From Desulfamplus magnetovallimortis (GTDB lineage Bacteria; Desulfobacterota; Desulfobacteria; Desulfobacterales; Desulfobacteraceae), in contig NZ_LT828555.1 of assembly GCF_900170035.1 (NCBI RefSeq), forward strand, positions 59,177 through 123,176: DNA of 64,000 bases. The letters are read 5' to 3'. The position numbers and the translations under genes are program-made. Below are positions 9,067 through 16,962 of this stretch, one piece after another (position 1 is the first letter of the stretch; the number at the start of each line of letters is the position of its first letter). A model generated the notes under the pieces. It saw only the letters and a program-made list of their open reading frames with translations, had not been told where the DNA came from and searched no databases.

Positions 9067-10119
9067 ATGAAGATTCAAAGCAAAATTAAAAGAACTCTTG
9101 TCATTGTGCTGTCAATTGCATGTTTTATAGCATGTTTTTCCTTTCCGGCATTTTCAAAGACCTATCGCTGGCAGCCGTCATCATGGCTGCCCTCGGGAAT
9201 AAGCTGGGATTCCATAGCATACATGTCAGAGTATGTTAAAAAGATGTCAGATGGACGAATAATAATGAAGCCAAGTGCTCCCGGAGCCATTGTGCCTGTG
9301 GCAGAACAGCTTGAGGCAGTCAGCATGGGCGTACTGCAGGCCTGTTTTATCTGGCCCGGGTACTTTCCTGGACAACTTCCTGTGGCCTTTACACATGGTG
9401 ACTGCATGGCAGCTCCTAAGACAGTTGCTGAGATGCGTGAACTTTATGAGCAGTATGAAGATGGACGCATCATGAAAATTCTTAGACAGGAATATGCAAA
9501 GCACGGTGTTCATCTTGTGGGTAATGTCTATTGGCTGCTTGATAATCTCATGATTTCCAAAAAACCACTTAATGGAGTCAAGGATATAGATGGGCTTAAA
9601 TTCAGATCTTCTGAACTGATTGCACTTCAGTTGGCAAAACTTGGTGCTGGAACCATATGGACACCGGCTGACGAGATCTACACAATGCTTTCAACCGGTG
9701 GTGTGGATGCTATCACCTTTTCCCATGCCGCTGACATGGTTGATATGGGATTCCATGAAGTGACCAAATACTGGGTCAAATATCCCACAGCAGTTGGCCC
9801 TGCATCTGACGCCTTTATCGTAAATCTGAAAACCTGGGAAGGGCTTTCTGACGATCTTAAAGCCATTCTGGAGGCAGCATGCGAAATCGGAACCGCACGT
9901 AATATCTTTCAGGCTGAGCTTAATATCTCCAAAGCCTGGGAGTTAGTAAAAGGTAAAGGTATTGAAATCGTTGAGTGGTCAGAGGAAGATGCAAGAATTC
10001 TTGCAGGAACTGCACGCGAGGTTGTGCCTGAAAAATATATGAAAGATGAAGCATTCAAAGAGATTTTTACCATAACTGAGAAATGGGCTGTTGAGAAGGG
10101 TTATTGGGATAAAAAGTAA
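9067..10119 (+). CDS. dctP: TRAP transporter solute-binding protein DctP
   Basis: A 350-residue periplasmic solute receptor of the TRAP family. Residues 1-30 form a signal peptide with a Lys/Arg-rich start, a hydrophobic core and a PAFSK cleavage region. The mature protein shows the DctP landmarks, including KPLNGVKDIDGLKFRS and the tract ending in the helix AVGPASDAFIVNLKTWEGLS. AAAGGAGG lies upstream of the ATG. dctQ and dctM follow, giving a complete three-part transporter driven by an ion gradient. The ligand is probably an organic anion used by the oxidoreductase and racemase encoded upstream, but the binding-site sequence does not let me name it. Confidence 0.92.
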   Translation: MKIQSKIKRTLVIVLSIACFIACFSFPAFSKTYRWQPSSWLPSGISWDSIAYMSEYVKKMSDGRIIMKPSAPGAIVPVAEQLEAVSMGVLQACFIWPGYFPGQLPVAFTHGDCMAAPKTVAEMRELYEQYEDGRIMKILRQEYAKHGVHLVGNVYWLLDNLMISKKPLNGVKDIDGLKFRSSELIALQLAKLGAGTIWTPADEIYTMLSTGGVDAITFSHAADMVDMGFHEVTKYWVKYPTAVGPASDAFIVNLKTWEGLSDDLKAILEAACEIGTARNIFQAELNISKAWELVKGKGIEIVEWSEEDARILAGTAREVVPEKYMKDEAFKEIFTITEKWAVEKGYWDKK

Positions 10120-10243
10120 TTTAACCATCAAAATTAGAAATTTTTACATTTATTTGCTTTGGGGATAGATTAGAACTCTGTCCCCCCCTTCCTGTAAGGA
10201 TTTTTTTTGTCTGGGTTAGGTTTTTGGATTTTTAATAACTTCC

Positions 10244-10267
10244 GGATCAACAGATTTGGGACACTAT
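10244..10267. repeat. Solo end of the 91-bp MITE
   Basis: ATCAACAGATTTGGGACACT, followed by ATC, matches the right end of the 91-bp element at 7459-7481. The other end is absent nearby, so this is a remnant. It stops directly before the ribosome site of dctQ. Confidence 0.65.
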
Positions 10268-10282
10268 CAAAAAGGAAATAGA

Positions 10283-10789
10283 ATGAAGCGTCTCCTTTTT
10301 ATTATTGATTCCGTGAGCGAGTGGAGTGGAAAACTTATCAGTGTTTTCATCTTTTTCCTCGCCTTTTTTTTGTTGTATGATGTCATCATGCGATTTGCTT
10401 TCAACTCTCCCACCATATGGTGTCATGAACTTGCACTCCATTTTTTTGGCGCCTATTCAGTGCTTGCGGGGCCATATGTTCTTCTGCACAATGAACATGT
10501 TAAAATAGATATTTTTTACAACCGTTTTTCTCCAAGGGGCAGAGCAATTATTGATGCATTAACATATCCGATTTTTTTCATGTTTATAGGTTTGCTTCTA
10601 TGGCATGGTTCAAGCATTGCGATGCGCTCCTTTGAGCTGAAACAGACTGTCTCGCCGTCTCCATGGGCATCACCTCTTTGGCCTGTTAAGATGACCGTTC
10701 CGGTTGCTGCATTTCTCATGCTTGCCCAGGGCCTTGCTCACTACATAAGAGTCCTCAATTTTGCTATTACAGGGAAGGAGCTGTCATGA
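10283..10789 (+). CDS. dctQ: TRAP transporter small permease DctQ
   Basis: A 168-residue membrane protein with four hydrophobic segments, as expected for the DctQ subunit that scaffolds the large permease. AAAGGA at 10271-10276 selects the ATG at 10283; an upstream in-frame TTG at 10256 lies inside a MITE remnant and is unlikely. Its stop overlaps the dctM start by four bases (ATGA), indicating translational coupling. Conserved features include RFAFNSPTIWCHELALHFF and a C-terminal GWYFWPS-like segment represented here by SPLWPVKMTVPVA. It works in the inner membrane with DctP and DctM. Confidence 0.9.
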   Translation: MKRLLFIIDSVSEWSGKLISVFIFFLAFFLLYDVIMRFAFNSPTIWCHELALHFFGAYSVLAGPYVLLHNEHVKIDIFYNRFSPRGRAIIDALTYPIFFMFIGLLLWHGSSIAMRSFELKQTVSPSPWASPLWPVKMTVPVAAFLMLAQGLAHYIRVLNFAITGKELS

Positions 10790-12099
10790 CAATTTCAGAG
10801 TTAATGCCAATTTTAACCCTAACAGGGGGCTTGGGCTTTGGTCTTCTTTCAGGATTTCCAATGGCTTTTACCCTGGCCGGAAGTTCAATTGTTACTGCTT
10901 TGATTTTCTTTGGACCACATACTCTTCCTTTTATTGCAACTAATATTTTCGGCATGATGTCCAGCATGGTTCTAATTGCAATGCCTCTTTTTGTCTTCAT
11001 GGCATGTGTTCTTGAAAAATCAGGTGTTGCAGAAGATCTTTACGCTTTTATGTATCAGGCACTTGGGCCGGTAAGGGGTGGCTTATCCATGGGGACGGTT
11101 CTCATTTGCGCCATTATCGCCGCCATGTCAGGTGTAAGTACCACTGCTGTTGTAACCATGGGGATTATCGCCCTGCCCATAATGCTAAAACAGGGATATC
11201 ATAAAAGTATTGCCATTGGCCCGATTCTGGCAGGTGGGGCTTTGGGGCTTCTTATCCCTCCGAGCATCTCCCTTATTGTTTATGGTATGGTTGCCAGGGT
11301 ATCAATTGGAAAACTTTTTGCTGGAGGCATTGTGCCAGGACTTATTCTTGTTGCTGTTTTTCTGGCATATATAGGAATCCGAAGTTTTCTGCAGCCCGCT
11401 TATGCTCCGGCTCTGCCGCCAGAGGAGCGGGTATCTTTTCGGGAACTGCTTCTACTTACTAAAGGATTGATACTTCCCATAGGTATTGTGATGGTGGTTC
11501 TTGGCACAATTTTCGCGGGGATAGCCTCCCCGACTGAAGCTGCTGCTGTTGGCGTTGCAGGTGCTCTGATAAGTGCTGTAATCAACAAAAGGCTTTCCTT
11601 GAAAATGCTAAGTGAAGCTTCTGTCCGTACAATGGGAATCACCGGTATGATCATGTGGATCCTTTTTGGGGCTACATGTTTTACCAGCATATTTTTCAGA
11701 ACCGGCGGCCAGGATCTTATCTCCGATCTTTTGCTCGGGTTTAACAATCCTGTGCTTATTTTTGGCTTTATTCTGGTAACCCTTATCGTGCTTGGCTTTT
11801 TTCTTGATGAGATAACCCAGGTTATGATCACCGTTCCTGTATTTCTGCCCATTATTGTTGAATTGGGCTATGATCCTGTCTGGTTTGGAGTGCTTTTTAT
11901 GACCCAGGTGCAGATGGATTATCTTACACCGCCATTTGGCTTTACCCTGTTTTACATGAAGGGCGTTGCCCCTCCTGAAGTCTCAATGGGGGATATATAC
12001 AGATCAATTCTGCCGTTTGTCTTGATGCAGCTTGCTGTTGTTATATTTATTCTTCTCTATCCTGATGTTGTCATGTGGCTTCCCAATCTGCTTTTTTGA
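10786..12099 (+). CDS. dctM: TRAP transporter large permease DctM
   Basis: A 437-residue membrane protein with about a dozen hydrophobic spans, the transport-channel subunit of the TRAP system. Family landmarks include the GFPMAFTLAG start, MSGVSTTAVVTMG, LIPPSISLIVYGMVA, SPTEAAAVGVAGAL and the C-terminal DYLTPPFGFTLFYMKGVAP. The ATG overlaps the dctQ stop. The gene is last in the racemase, oxidoreductase, TRAP set; no clear terminator follows, but a 91-bp MITE lies 140 bases downstream. Confidence 0.95.
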   Translation: MTISELMPILTLTGGLGFGLLSGFPMAFTLAGSSIVTALIFFGPHTLPFIATNIFGMMSSMVLIAMPLFVFMACVLEKSGVAEDLYAFMYQALGPVRGGLSMGTVLICAIIAAMSGVSTTAVVTMGIIALPIMLKQGYHKSIAIGPILAGGALGLLIPPSISLIVYGMVARVSIGKLFAGGIVPGLILVAVFLAYIGIRSFLQPAYAPALPPEERVSFRELLLLTKGLILPIGIVMVVLGTIFAGIASPTEAAAVGVAGALISAVINKRLSLKMLSEASVRTMGITGMIMWILFGATCFTSIFFRTGGQDLISDLLLGFNNPVLIFGFILVTLIVLGFFLDEITQVMITVPVFLPIIVELGYDPVWFGVLFMTQVQMDYLTPPFGFTLFYMKGVAPPEVSMGDIYRSILPFVLMQLAVVIFILLYPDVVMWLPNLLF

Positions 12100-12543
12100 A
12101 AATCAAGGTTCATAAGGAATTTATTTTTAATAACTTGCCCATTCATCTCACCCCCAGCCACCTCTTACAGGCTTGCCATGGGGAGCTTGGGTAAGTTAAT
12201 TAAACCCAATTACAACTTCATAGAATTCCGAAAAACGGGTGGTGTCCCAAATATGTTGATGAGCTCTTCACAAACCTTGATTCAGCAGGGCTTTCACAAA
12301 AAGATATCAACACTTTTATGACACTACCGAAAAACGGGGAGATTTTCCAAGAAAGTGTAAAGCGAAAAAAGAAACATCCCTTATCTTCTATTGAATTTTT
12401 CTCTTATACTGAATATTCTTCTACAGCCTGTTGTTGACATGGCGAGTTGGCGGACATATAACGGCCATAACTTGGCAGGTACAATTTTGTACTAAACCAT
12501 AAGGCATGGCTTGCAGGATTAAAAATTTAAGGGAGAAATCAAA
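12100..12543. other. Intergenic region carrying a MITE
   Basis: Between dctM and the lipoprotein gene. It contains the second 91-bp MITE (12238-12328 with flanking duplications) and a short stretch near 12440-12490 that resembles the GGCGGACATATAACGGCCAT part of the family B repeat. AAGGGAG at about 12530 serves the next gene. Nothing else is recognised. Confidence 0.5.
12230..12336. mobile_element. 91-bp MITE, copy 2, with 8-bp target duplication
   Basis: The element is 12238-12328, beginning GGTGGTGTCCCAAATATGTT and ending TTTTATGACACTACC. It is inverted relative to copy 1 and has the same length. GAAAAACG is found exactly on each side (12230-12237 and 12329-12336), an 8-bp target duplication. 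Confidence 0.9.
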
Positions 12544-13239
12544 ATGGTTACATATGAATTCAAGGCATTCCGATCTATTGAAAGTATTGTTGTTATGTTG
12601 TTTGTGTTCTCTTTTCTGCTTTTTCCAGGGTGTATTGTAAAGGATTATCAGTTGCTTTTTCCTGCCATTGATGGACTGAAAAAAGGTGATTTTCTGATTT
12701 TTGAAAAAAACAGCATTGGCAAAGTAACAGAAGTTATTTACACAGAGCAGGGAGAATATCTTGTATCAATTGATGTGGAGAAGAATTTTGATGCTGCTTT
12801 GACAGAATTTTCAAGGTTCGAGATTGTGAACTCTCCACTCAATGACTCTTCAATGGCAATTGTTATGACACTTGAAGAAAAAGGGGGCACCCCACTTGAG
12901 AGAGGTGTTGCTGTCAAAGCTGAAAAACCGGCTTCGATGGTCTCCTTAGACAGAGTAACTCCTTTGTTTAAAAAAATTGAAAACAGTTTTGATAATTTTG
13001 TCAATAATCTTAAAGGTATTCCAGAAAGTGAATCCTTCAGGGCAGTTGAAGATAAAATTGACGAATTGAGGCAGGAGATGAAAAATTCCGGAAAGGAGAT
13101 CCAGGATAATATAAGGAATAATATCATCCCAAAACTTGAAAAGCAGATAGAAGAGCTTAAGAAAAAATTTAAGGAGAAAGGCGAACCTGAAAAGGTTGAA
13201 CCTTTGGAAAAAAAGCTGAAAGAGCTTCAGGATGTCTGA
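12544..13239 (+). CDS. Putative lipoprotein with MCE/MlaD-like domain and C-terminal coiled coil
   Basis: A 231-residue protein. The hydrophobic N-terminus ends in FPGC with Cys30, a possible but weak lipobox. Residues about 38-125 resemble the MCE fold of MlaD-type phospholipid transport proteins (GLKKGDFLIFEKNSIGKVTEV, then a strand-rich region). From about residue 140 to the end it is highly charged and predicted coiled coil, including a KKxxEKxEPxEKK tail. It stands alone, without the usual mlaE and mlaF partners nearby, so membership in a lipid-transport system is inference. AAGGGAG precedes the ATG. Confidence 0.6.
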   Translation: MVTYEFKAFRSIESIVVMLFVFSFLLFPGCIVKDYQLLFPAIDGLKKGDFLIFEKNSIGKVTEVIYTEQGEYLVSIDVEKNFDAALTEFSRFEIVNSPLNDSSMAIVMTLEEKGGTPLERGVAVKAEKPASMVSLDRVTPLFKKIENSFDNFVNNLKGIPESESFRAVEDKIDELRQEMKNSGKEIQDNIRNNIIPKLEKQIEELKKKFKEKGEPEKVEPLEKKLKELQDV

Positions 13240-13270
13240 TTGAGACAGATAGCACCTTACTTAAGGCGTT

Positions 13271-13353
13271 TGTTAGAGAGTCTCCATAACATGCTGATAT
13301 GCAACGACTTTCATGTTTCGTTGTGATGCGTCAGCAAACATTGGGGTTTATTA
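13271..13353. repeat. Family E repeat, copy 1
   Basis: TTAGAGAGTCTCCATAACAT, then GCTGATATGCAACGACTTTC and a right end CAGCAAACATTGGGGTTTAT. The ends are imperfect inverted repeats and the centre CAACGA/TCGTTG forms a hairpin. It lies between the convergent lipoprotein and kinase genes. Confidence 0.7.
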
Positions 13354-13462
13354 TAAGTCGGGTTTGATTCAATTCACGGCCATTTTTTTTATGGGCAATC
13401 CCCTGCTGTTGCCTTTGTAAAGGTCAGGCACGGGTTATTGCTCCTACATTTGCCTGATACCT

Positions 13463-15616
13463 TTATTTGTTTTTTGAGTTAAGTACAGATTTAACAGTTT
13501 TAAGGAGTATATCTTTGTCAAAAGGTTTTTTGATATACTCCTTAAAACCAATTTTAAATGCCTGTTCCTTGGATAGTCTTTTATTGTAGCCCGTGCAGAG
13601 TATAATGGGAAGCTCTGGTCTTATTTTCATGATTTTTTCAGCAAGAACATCTCCTGTCATATGGGGCATGGTCATGTCCGTGATAATTAGATCAAAGGCA
13701 TCTGGTTTTTTTGTAAACATCTCCAAAGCATCTAAGCTGCTTGTTGTTGAAGATACATGATAGCCGTTTTTTTCAAGGAGAAGTTTTCCCACCTTGACAA
13801 TGGCTGCCTCATCATCCACAAAAAGGACTCTGCCACTTCCAGAATAGGTTTTCTTCTCAGATAATTCTGTGTTTTGTTTTGAATCAAAAGTTGTTGCTGG
13901 AATATAAACTGTAAAAACTGTCCCTTTCCCCATTTCACTTTCAACAGTTATACTGCCTTTGTAATTCTCTATAATCCCATGCACAAGGGCAAGACCCATG
14001 CCTGTCCCTTCGCCGATCTGTTTGGTTGTAAAATATGGTTCAAAAATGGAGTGAATGATTTCAGGGGGGATTCCTGTGCCTGTATCTTCCACAGTAATTT
14101 TTATATACTGGCCTGGCTTGAGCTTGATTGGAGCTCCTTTTGTGCCGGGAGCAATGTTTTCATCCATCATGGTAACGGTAAGTACGCCGCCATGTTCGTC
14201 CATTGCGTGGGCTGCATTGGTAAAAAGGTTCATGAAAATCTGGTGGATCTGCGTGGGATTTGCCATTGCAAGGCCAGAGCTTTTAATATTGGATTGAATG
14301 GCAATTGTTGTTGGAATGGAGGATCTGATGAGCTTCAGGGTCTCCTTGGCGATAAGGTGTATTTGTACCGGCTGAAGAGTGTCACCTGTCTGGCGGGCAA
14401 ATGCAAGTATTTGCTTTACAAGCTCTTTTGCCCTTTTTCCTGCTGTAAATATTTCAGTCAGGTACTCTTCCATGCGGGAGCCTTTTGGTGCATCAAACAT
14501 TAAAAGCTCTGTAAAACCGAGTATGGAGGCAAGGATGTTATTAAAATCATGGGCGATCCCACCTGCAAGAAGACCAAGTGATTCCATTCTCTGGGCGCGG
14601 GCAAGCTGTCCCCCCATCTGTATCTTTTCAGTTATATCCCTGAAAATAATTGCATTGCCGCTGGCTTCTCCTGTATCATTTTTAATGGGAGAACTGCTGA
14701 ATTCAATTATTTTCTGGGTGCCTTCCCTTGATGTCAACAATATCTGATCTTCTGATTCCATTTCAGCTTTTGCAAGAGAAGAGCCAGGCTTGCGTGTTAT
14801 ATTAAAAACCTTGTACAGATCTCTATTTAAAGCATCTTTGACTTCCCAGCCTGTGAGTGTCTCAGCCATTTTGTTCATCAGAATAATCCGGTCATGCCTG
14901 TCTGTGCTTATAACTCCGTCTGTAATGGATTTTAAAGTGACATCAAGATTTTCGTAGAGCATACGAAATTTTTTTTCACTGTTTTTTAGCTTTTGCTCTG
15001 TTGTTTCTCTTTTTCTTATTTCATCAATCAGCCTGGCATTAACATTCTGGAGCAAAGCGTTTTGCTCTTCCAATGTCTGTTCCAGTTTGTTCTGACTGAA
15101 TTCTTTTTTAATAAGCATGTCATATGTTTTAAGACATGAAACTGCTGTGCTTAACAGTCTTTCAGATGTGAGCTCTGTCTTTATCTTATAGTCATCAATT
15201 CTGTAGCGTCGGAAGAGTTCCTGTTCTTTGGCATTGCCTGGCTGGCCGGTTCTTATGACAATCCGGATATTCTGGTTGTCAAGGTCGTCACGGATGTAGT
15301 TGACAAGTTGAAATCCGGAATCATGGCTCTCCATGACTACATCCATAAAAACCATTGCAATATCAGGATGTTGATGGAGTATCTCTTTTGCTTCTGCTTC
15401 AGAGTAGGCACTCAGGATTTCAATGGTATGGTTTTCAAACTCAAAATTACTCAGTGCAAGTCTTGTGACCATATGTATATCAGCTTCATCATCAACAACG
15501 AGAATCTTCCAGATATCCGGTTTTTTTTCGTTGTCGTTTGAGTGAGTGGTGTCATGTTGTAAATGTTCGGGATTCTCATTTGCAAAAAGATCCTCAAAAT
15601 CACTGCTTACAACCAT
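13463..15616 (-). CDS. Hybrid sensor histidine kinase, REC-PAS-HisKA-HATPase-REC
   Basis: A 717-residue cytoplasmic kinase without membrane spans. Domains in order are a receiver at about 36-160 with phospho-acceptor Asp92, a coiled coil at about 170-215, a PAS domain at about 220-330, a HisKA dimerisation domain with His356 in AHDFNN, a HATPase domain with NAAHA, DTGTGIPP and GTGMGLALVHGI, and a second receiver at about 595-715 with Asp647. The first receiver resembles those followed by a DUF3369-like segment. The DFNN form of the H-box is typical of NtrB-like kinases. Output is probably passed to a separate response regulator; no partner is adjacent. Two 26-bp tandem repeats lie just upstream of its start. 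Confidence 0.92.
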   Translation of the reverse strand: MVVSSDFEDLFANENPEHLQHDTTHSNDNEKKPDIWKILVVDDEADIHMVTRLALSNFEFENHTIEILSAYSEAEAKEILHQHPDIAMVFMDVVMESHDSGFQLVNYIRDDLDNQNIRIVIRTGQPGNAKEQELFRRYRIDDYKIKTELTSERLLSTAVSCLKTYDMLIKKEFSQNKLEQTLEEQNALLQNVNARLIDEIRKRETTEQKLKNSEKKFRMLYENLDVTLKSITDGVISTDRHDRIILMNKMAETLTGWEVKDALNRDLYKVFNITRKPGSSLAKAEMESEDQILLTSREGTQKIIEFSSSPIKNDTGEASGNAIIFRDITEKIQMGGQLARAQRMESLGLLAGGIAHDFNNILASILGFTELLMFDAPKGSRMEEYLTEIFTAGKRAKELVKQILAFARQTGDTLQPVQIHLIAKETLKLIRSSIPTTIAIQSNIKSSGLAMANPTQIHQIFMNLFTNAAHAMDEHGGVLTVTMMDENIAPGTKGAPIKLKPGQYIKITVEDTGTGIPPEIIHSIFEPYFTTKQIGEGTGMGLALVHGIIENYKGSITVESEMGKGTVFTVYIPATTFDSKQNTELSEKKTYSGSGRVLFVDDEAAIVKVGKLLLEKNGYHVSSTTSSLDALEMFTKKPDAFDLIITDMTMPHMTGDVLAEKIMKIRPELPIILCTGYNKRLSKEQAFKIGFKEYIKKPFDKDILLKTVKSVLNSKNK

Positions 15617-15644
15617 TCATATCCTCCTGTGATCCAAGAAATTC

Positions 15645-15696
15645 AATAGCAGTTCATCACGTTATAGTTAAATAGCAGTTCATCAAGTTATAGTTA
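15645..15696. repeat. Two 26-bp direct repeats upstream of the histidine kinase
   Basis: AATAGCAGTTCATCA followed by C or A and GTTATAGTTA occurs at 15645-15670 and 15671-15696, differing by one base. The pair is in the kinase promoter region and could be an operator pair or a simple duplication. Confidence 0.6.
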
Positions 15697-15808
15697 TGGG
15701 GTAATATTTGGCTGCCTGGTGAACAGGAATCCGTATTCTAATGGTTTTTTTGCAAATAATCAAAATTTTTCTTGAAATGGTACCTTGCTTCAAGTATAAG
15801 AATCACTT

Positions 15809-15983
15809 CCGGCTGTGCTGGCATGATAGTCCTTGTATGGATATTCTGACCGGTCGCCGCGTAACAGAAGGTCATGAACCTCGTCAGGTCCGGAAGGAAG
15901 CAGCGATAAGTGATATCATCTGTGTCGTGGATCGATCCCGGTTATGCAATATTCTGATTATCTGCCGGCCAGCCGGTTTTTTT
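15809..15983 (+). ncRNA. ffs: Signal recognition particle RNA (small bacterial type)
   Basis: The diagnostic apical domain, GTCAGGTCCGGAAGGAAGC with AGC following, is at about 15885-15905 and contains the GGAA tetraloop and the symmetric and asymmetric loops bound by Ffh. The core RNA runs about 15821-15947, closed by GCAT/ATGC. CCGGCTG at 15809 also pairs with CAGCCGG at 15970-15976, and seven T residues follow, so the transcript probably ends there by intrinsic termination. This RNA with Ffh directs membrane proteins to the translocon. The plus strand is set by the orientation of the conserved loop. The exact 5-prime end is uncertain. Confidence 0.88.
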
Positions 15984-16153
15984 GTTTCTGCAAAAGCCCT
16001 TTACACTTTCTGGCTTAAGAGTCCAGAAAAATAGATATGGTATCCCGAAAAATGTAAACCGGCACATGAAAGATGTCAGGTTTTGTTTCCCAAAATCATT
16101 TTGATTCTGCAAAACAACTTCCCGCCCCCCACATTATACCCCTGATTTTTAGC

Positions 16154-16181
16154 TTGACATGACTTTAAACGGTCTTATTTT
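16154..16181 (+). promoter_or_regulatory. Possible promoter of grpE-dnaK
   Basis: TTGACA at 16154-16159 is followed at roughly 16 bases by the AT-rich block TTATTTTT. It lies about 80 bases before the grpE start. No CIRCE inverted repeat (TTAGCACTC/GAGTGCTAA) was seen, so HrcA control is not supported here. Confidence 0.3.
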
Positions 16182-16258
16182 TCTTTGCAAAATAAATCGG
16201 ATGTTTTTCATAATTTTAAATTTTATACAGTTTAATGATATTGCTTCAGGAGAGAATA

Positions 16259-16921
16259 TTGGCTGCAAACGAACAATCCATAAAAGATAAACAGTCTGAA
16301 GAGACTTTGGCAGAGAAAAAAGAAGAGACCCCTGCAGGCAATAGCGATGCGTGTCAGGAAAATGAAACTATTGCTGAGTCAGGTACGGAACAATCTCTTT
16401 CTGACGAGTGTGCCTCGTTAAGTGAAGAAGAGATCCCTTCTCCCATTCATTCAACCGAGGAACTCACGGCAGCATTGAATGCAGAGAAAGATCGTGTATT
16501 GCGGATTTCAGCAGAGTTTGAAAATTATAAAAAAAGATCTGCCAGAGAGATGGCGGATTTCAGAAAATTTGCCAATGAAACACTGATAAAGAAACTTTTG
16601 ACGGTTGTTGATAATCTTGAAAGAGCAATTGCATCAGCCACTGCCGATGATCAGAATGCAGATAAAAGTTCAATTGTTGAAGGGGTTGAGATGACCCACA
16701 GGGATATTTTAAAGCTCCTTGAGTCTTTCAGTGTAAAGCCGCTTGAAGCACAGGGAAAACAGTTTGACCCTGCATTTCATCAGGCAATAACCCAACAGGA
16801 GTCAGATGAATATCCTGATAATACCGTCATTACAGAATTTCAGAAAGGATATCTTCTGCATGACAGGCTGATTCGACCATCCATGGTTGTGGTTTCAAAG
16901 GCAACATCAAAAAATGAATGA
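16259..16921 (+). CDS. grpE: Nucleotide exchange factor GrpE
   Basis: About 220 residues, cochaperone that releases ADP from DnaK. The start is most likely the TTG at 16259, since CAGGAGAG lies just before it; an in-frame ATG at 16235 has no ribosome site. Residues 1-75 are an acidic, low-complexity leader. The coiled-coil dimer segment contains RISAEFENYKKRSAREM, and the C-terminal beta domain ends with the hallmark region FDPAFHQAI, GYLLHDRLIRPSMVVVSK. It sits 41 bases before dnaK on the same strand, so the two are cotranscribed. No dnaJ or hrcA is present in this window. Confidence 0.95.
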   Translation: MAANEQSIKDKQSEETLAEKKEETPAGNSDACQENETIAESGTEQSLSDECASLSEEEIPSPIHSTEELTAALNAEKDRVLRISAEFENYKKRSAREMADFRKFANETLIKKLLTVVDNLERAIASATADDQNADKSSIVEGVEMTHRDILKLLESFSVKPLEAQGKQFDPAFHQAITQQESDEYPDNTVITEFQKGYLLHDRLIRPSMVVVSKATSKNE

Positions 16922-16962
16922 ATAGTCATAAAATACGTTAAAACATTTTGGAGGAAAATATC

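Noticed and set aside
16000..16072. Another family C copy downstream of the SRP RNA
   Set aside because: Only TTTACACTTTC and GAAAGATGTC blocks match; the left end and any target duplication are missing, so I did not call it an element.
16034..16258. CIRCE operator or classical sigma-32 promoter before grpE
   Set aside because: No TTAGCACTC-N9-GAGTGCTAA and no CTTGAA...CCCCAT arrangement was found; only a weak sigma-70-like match.
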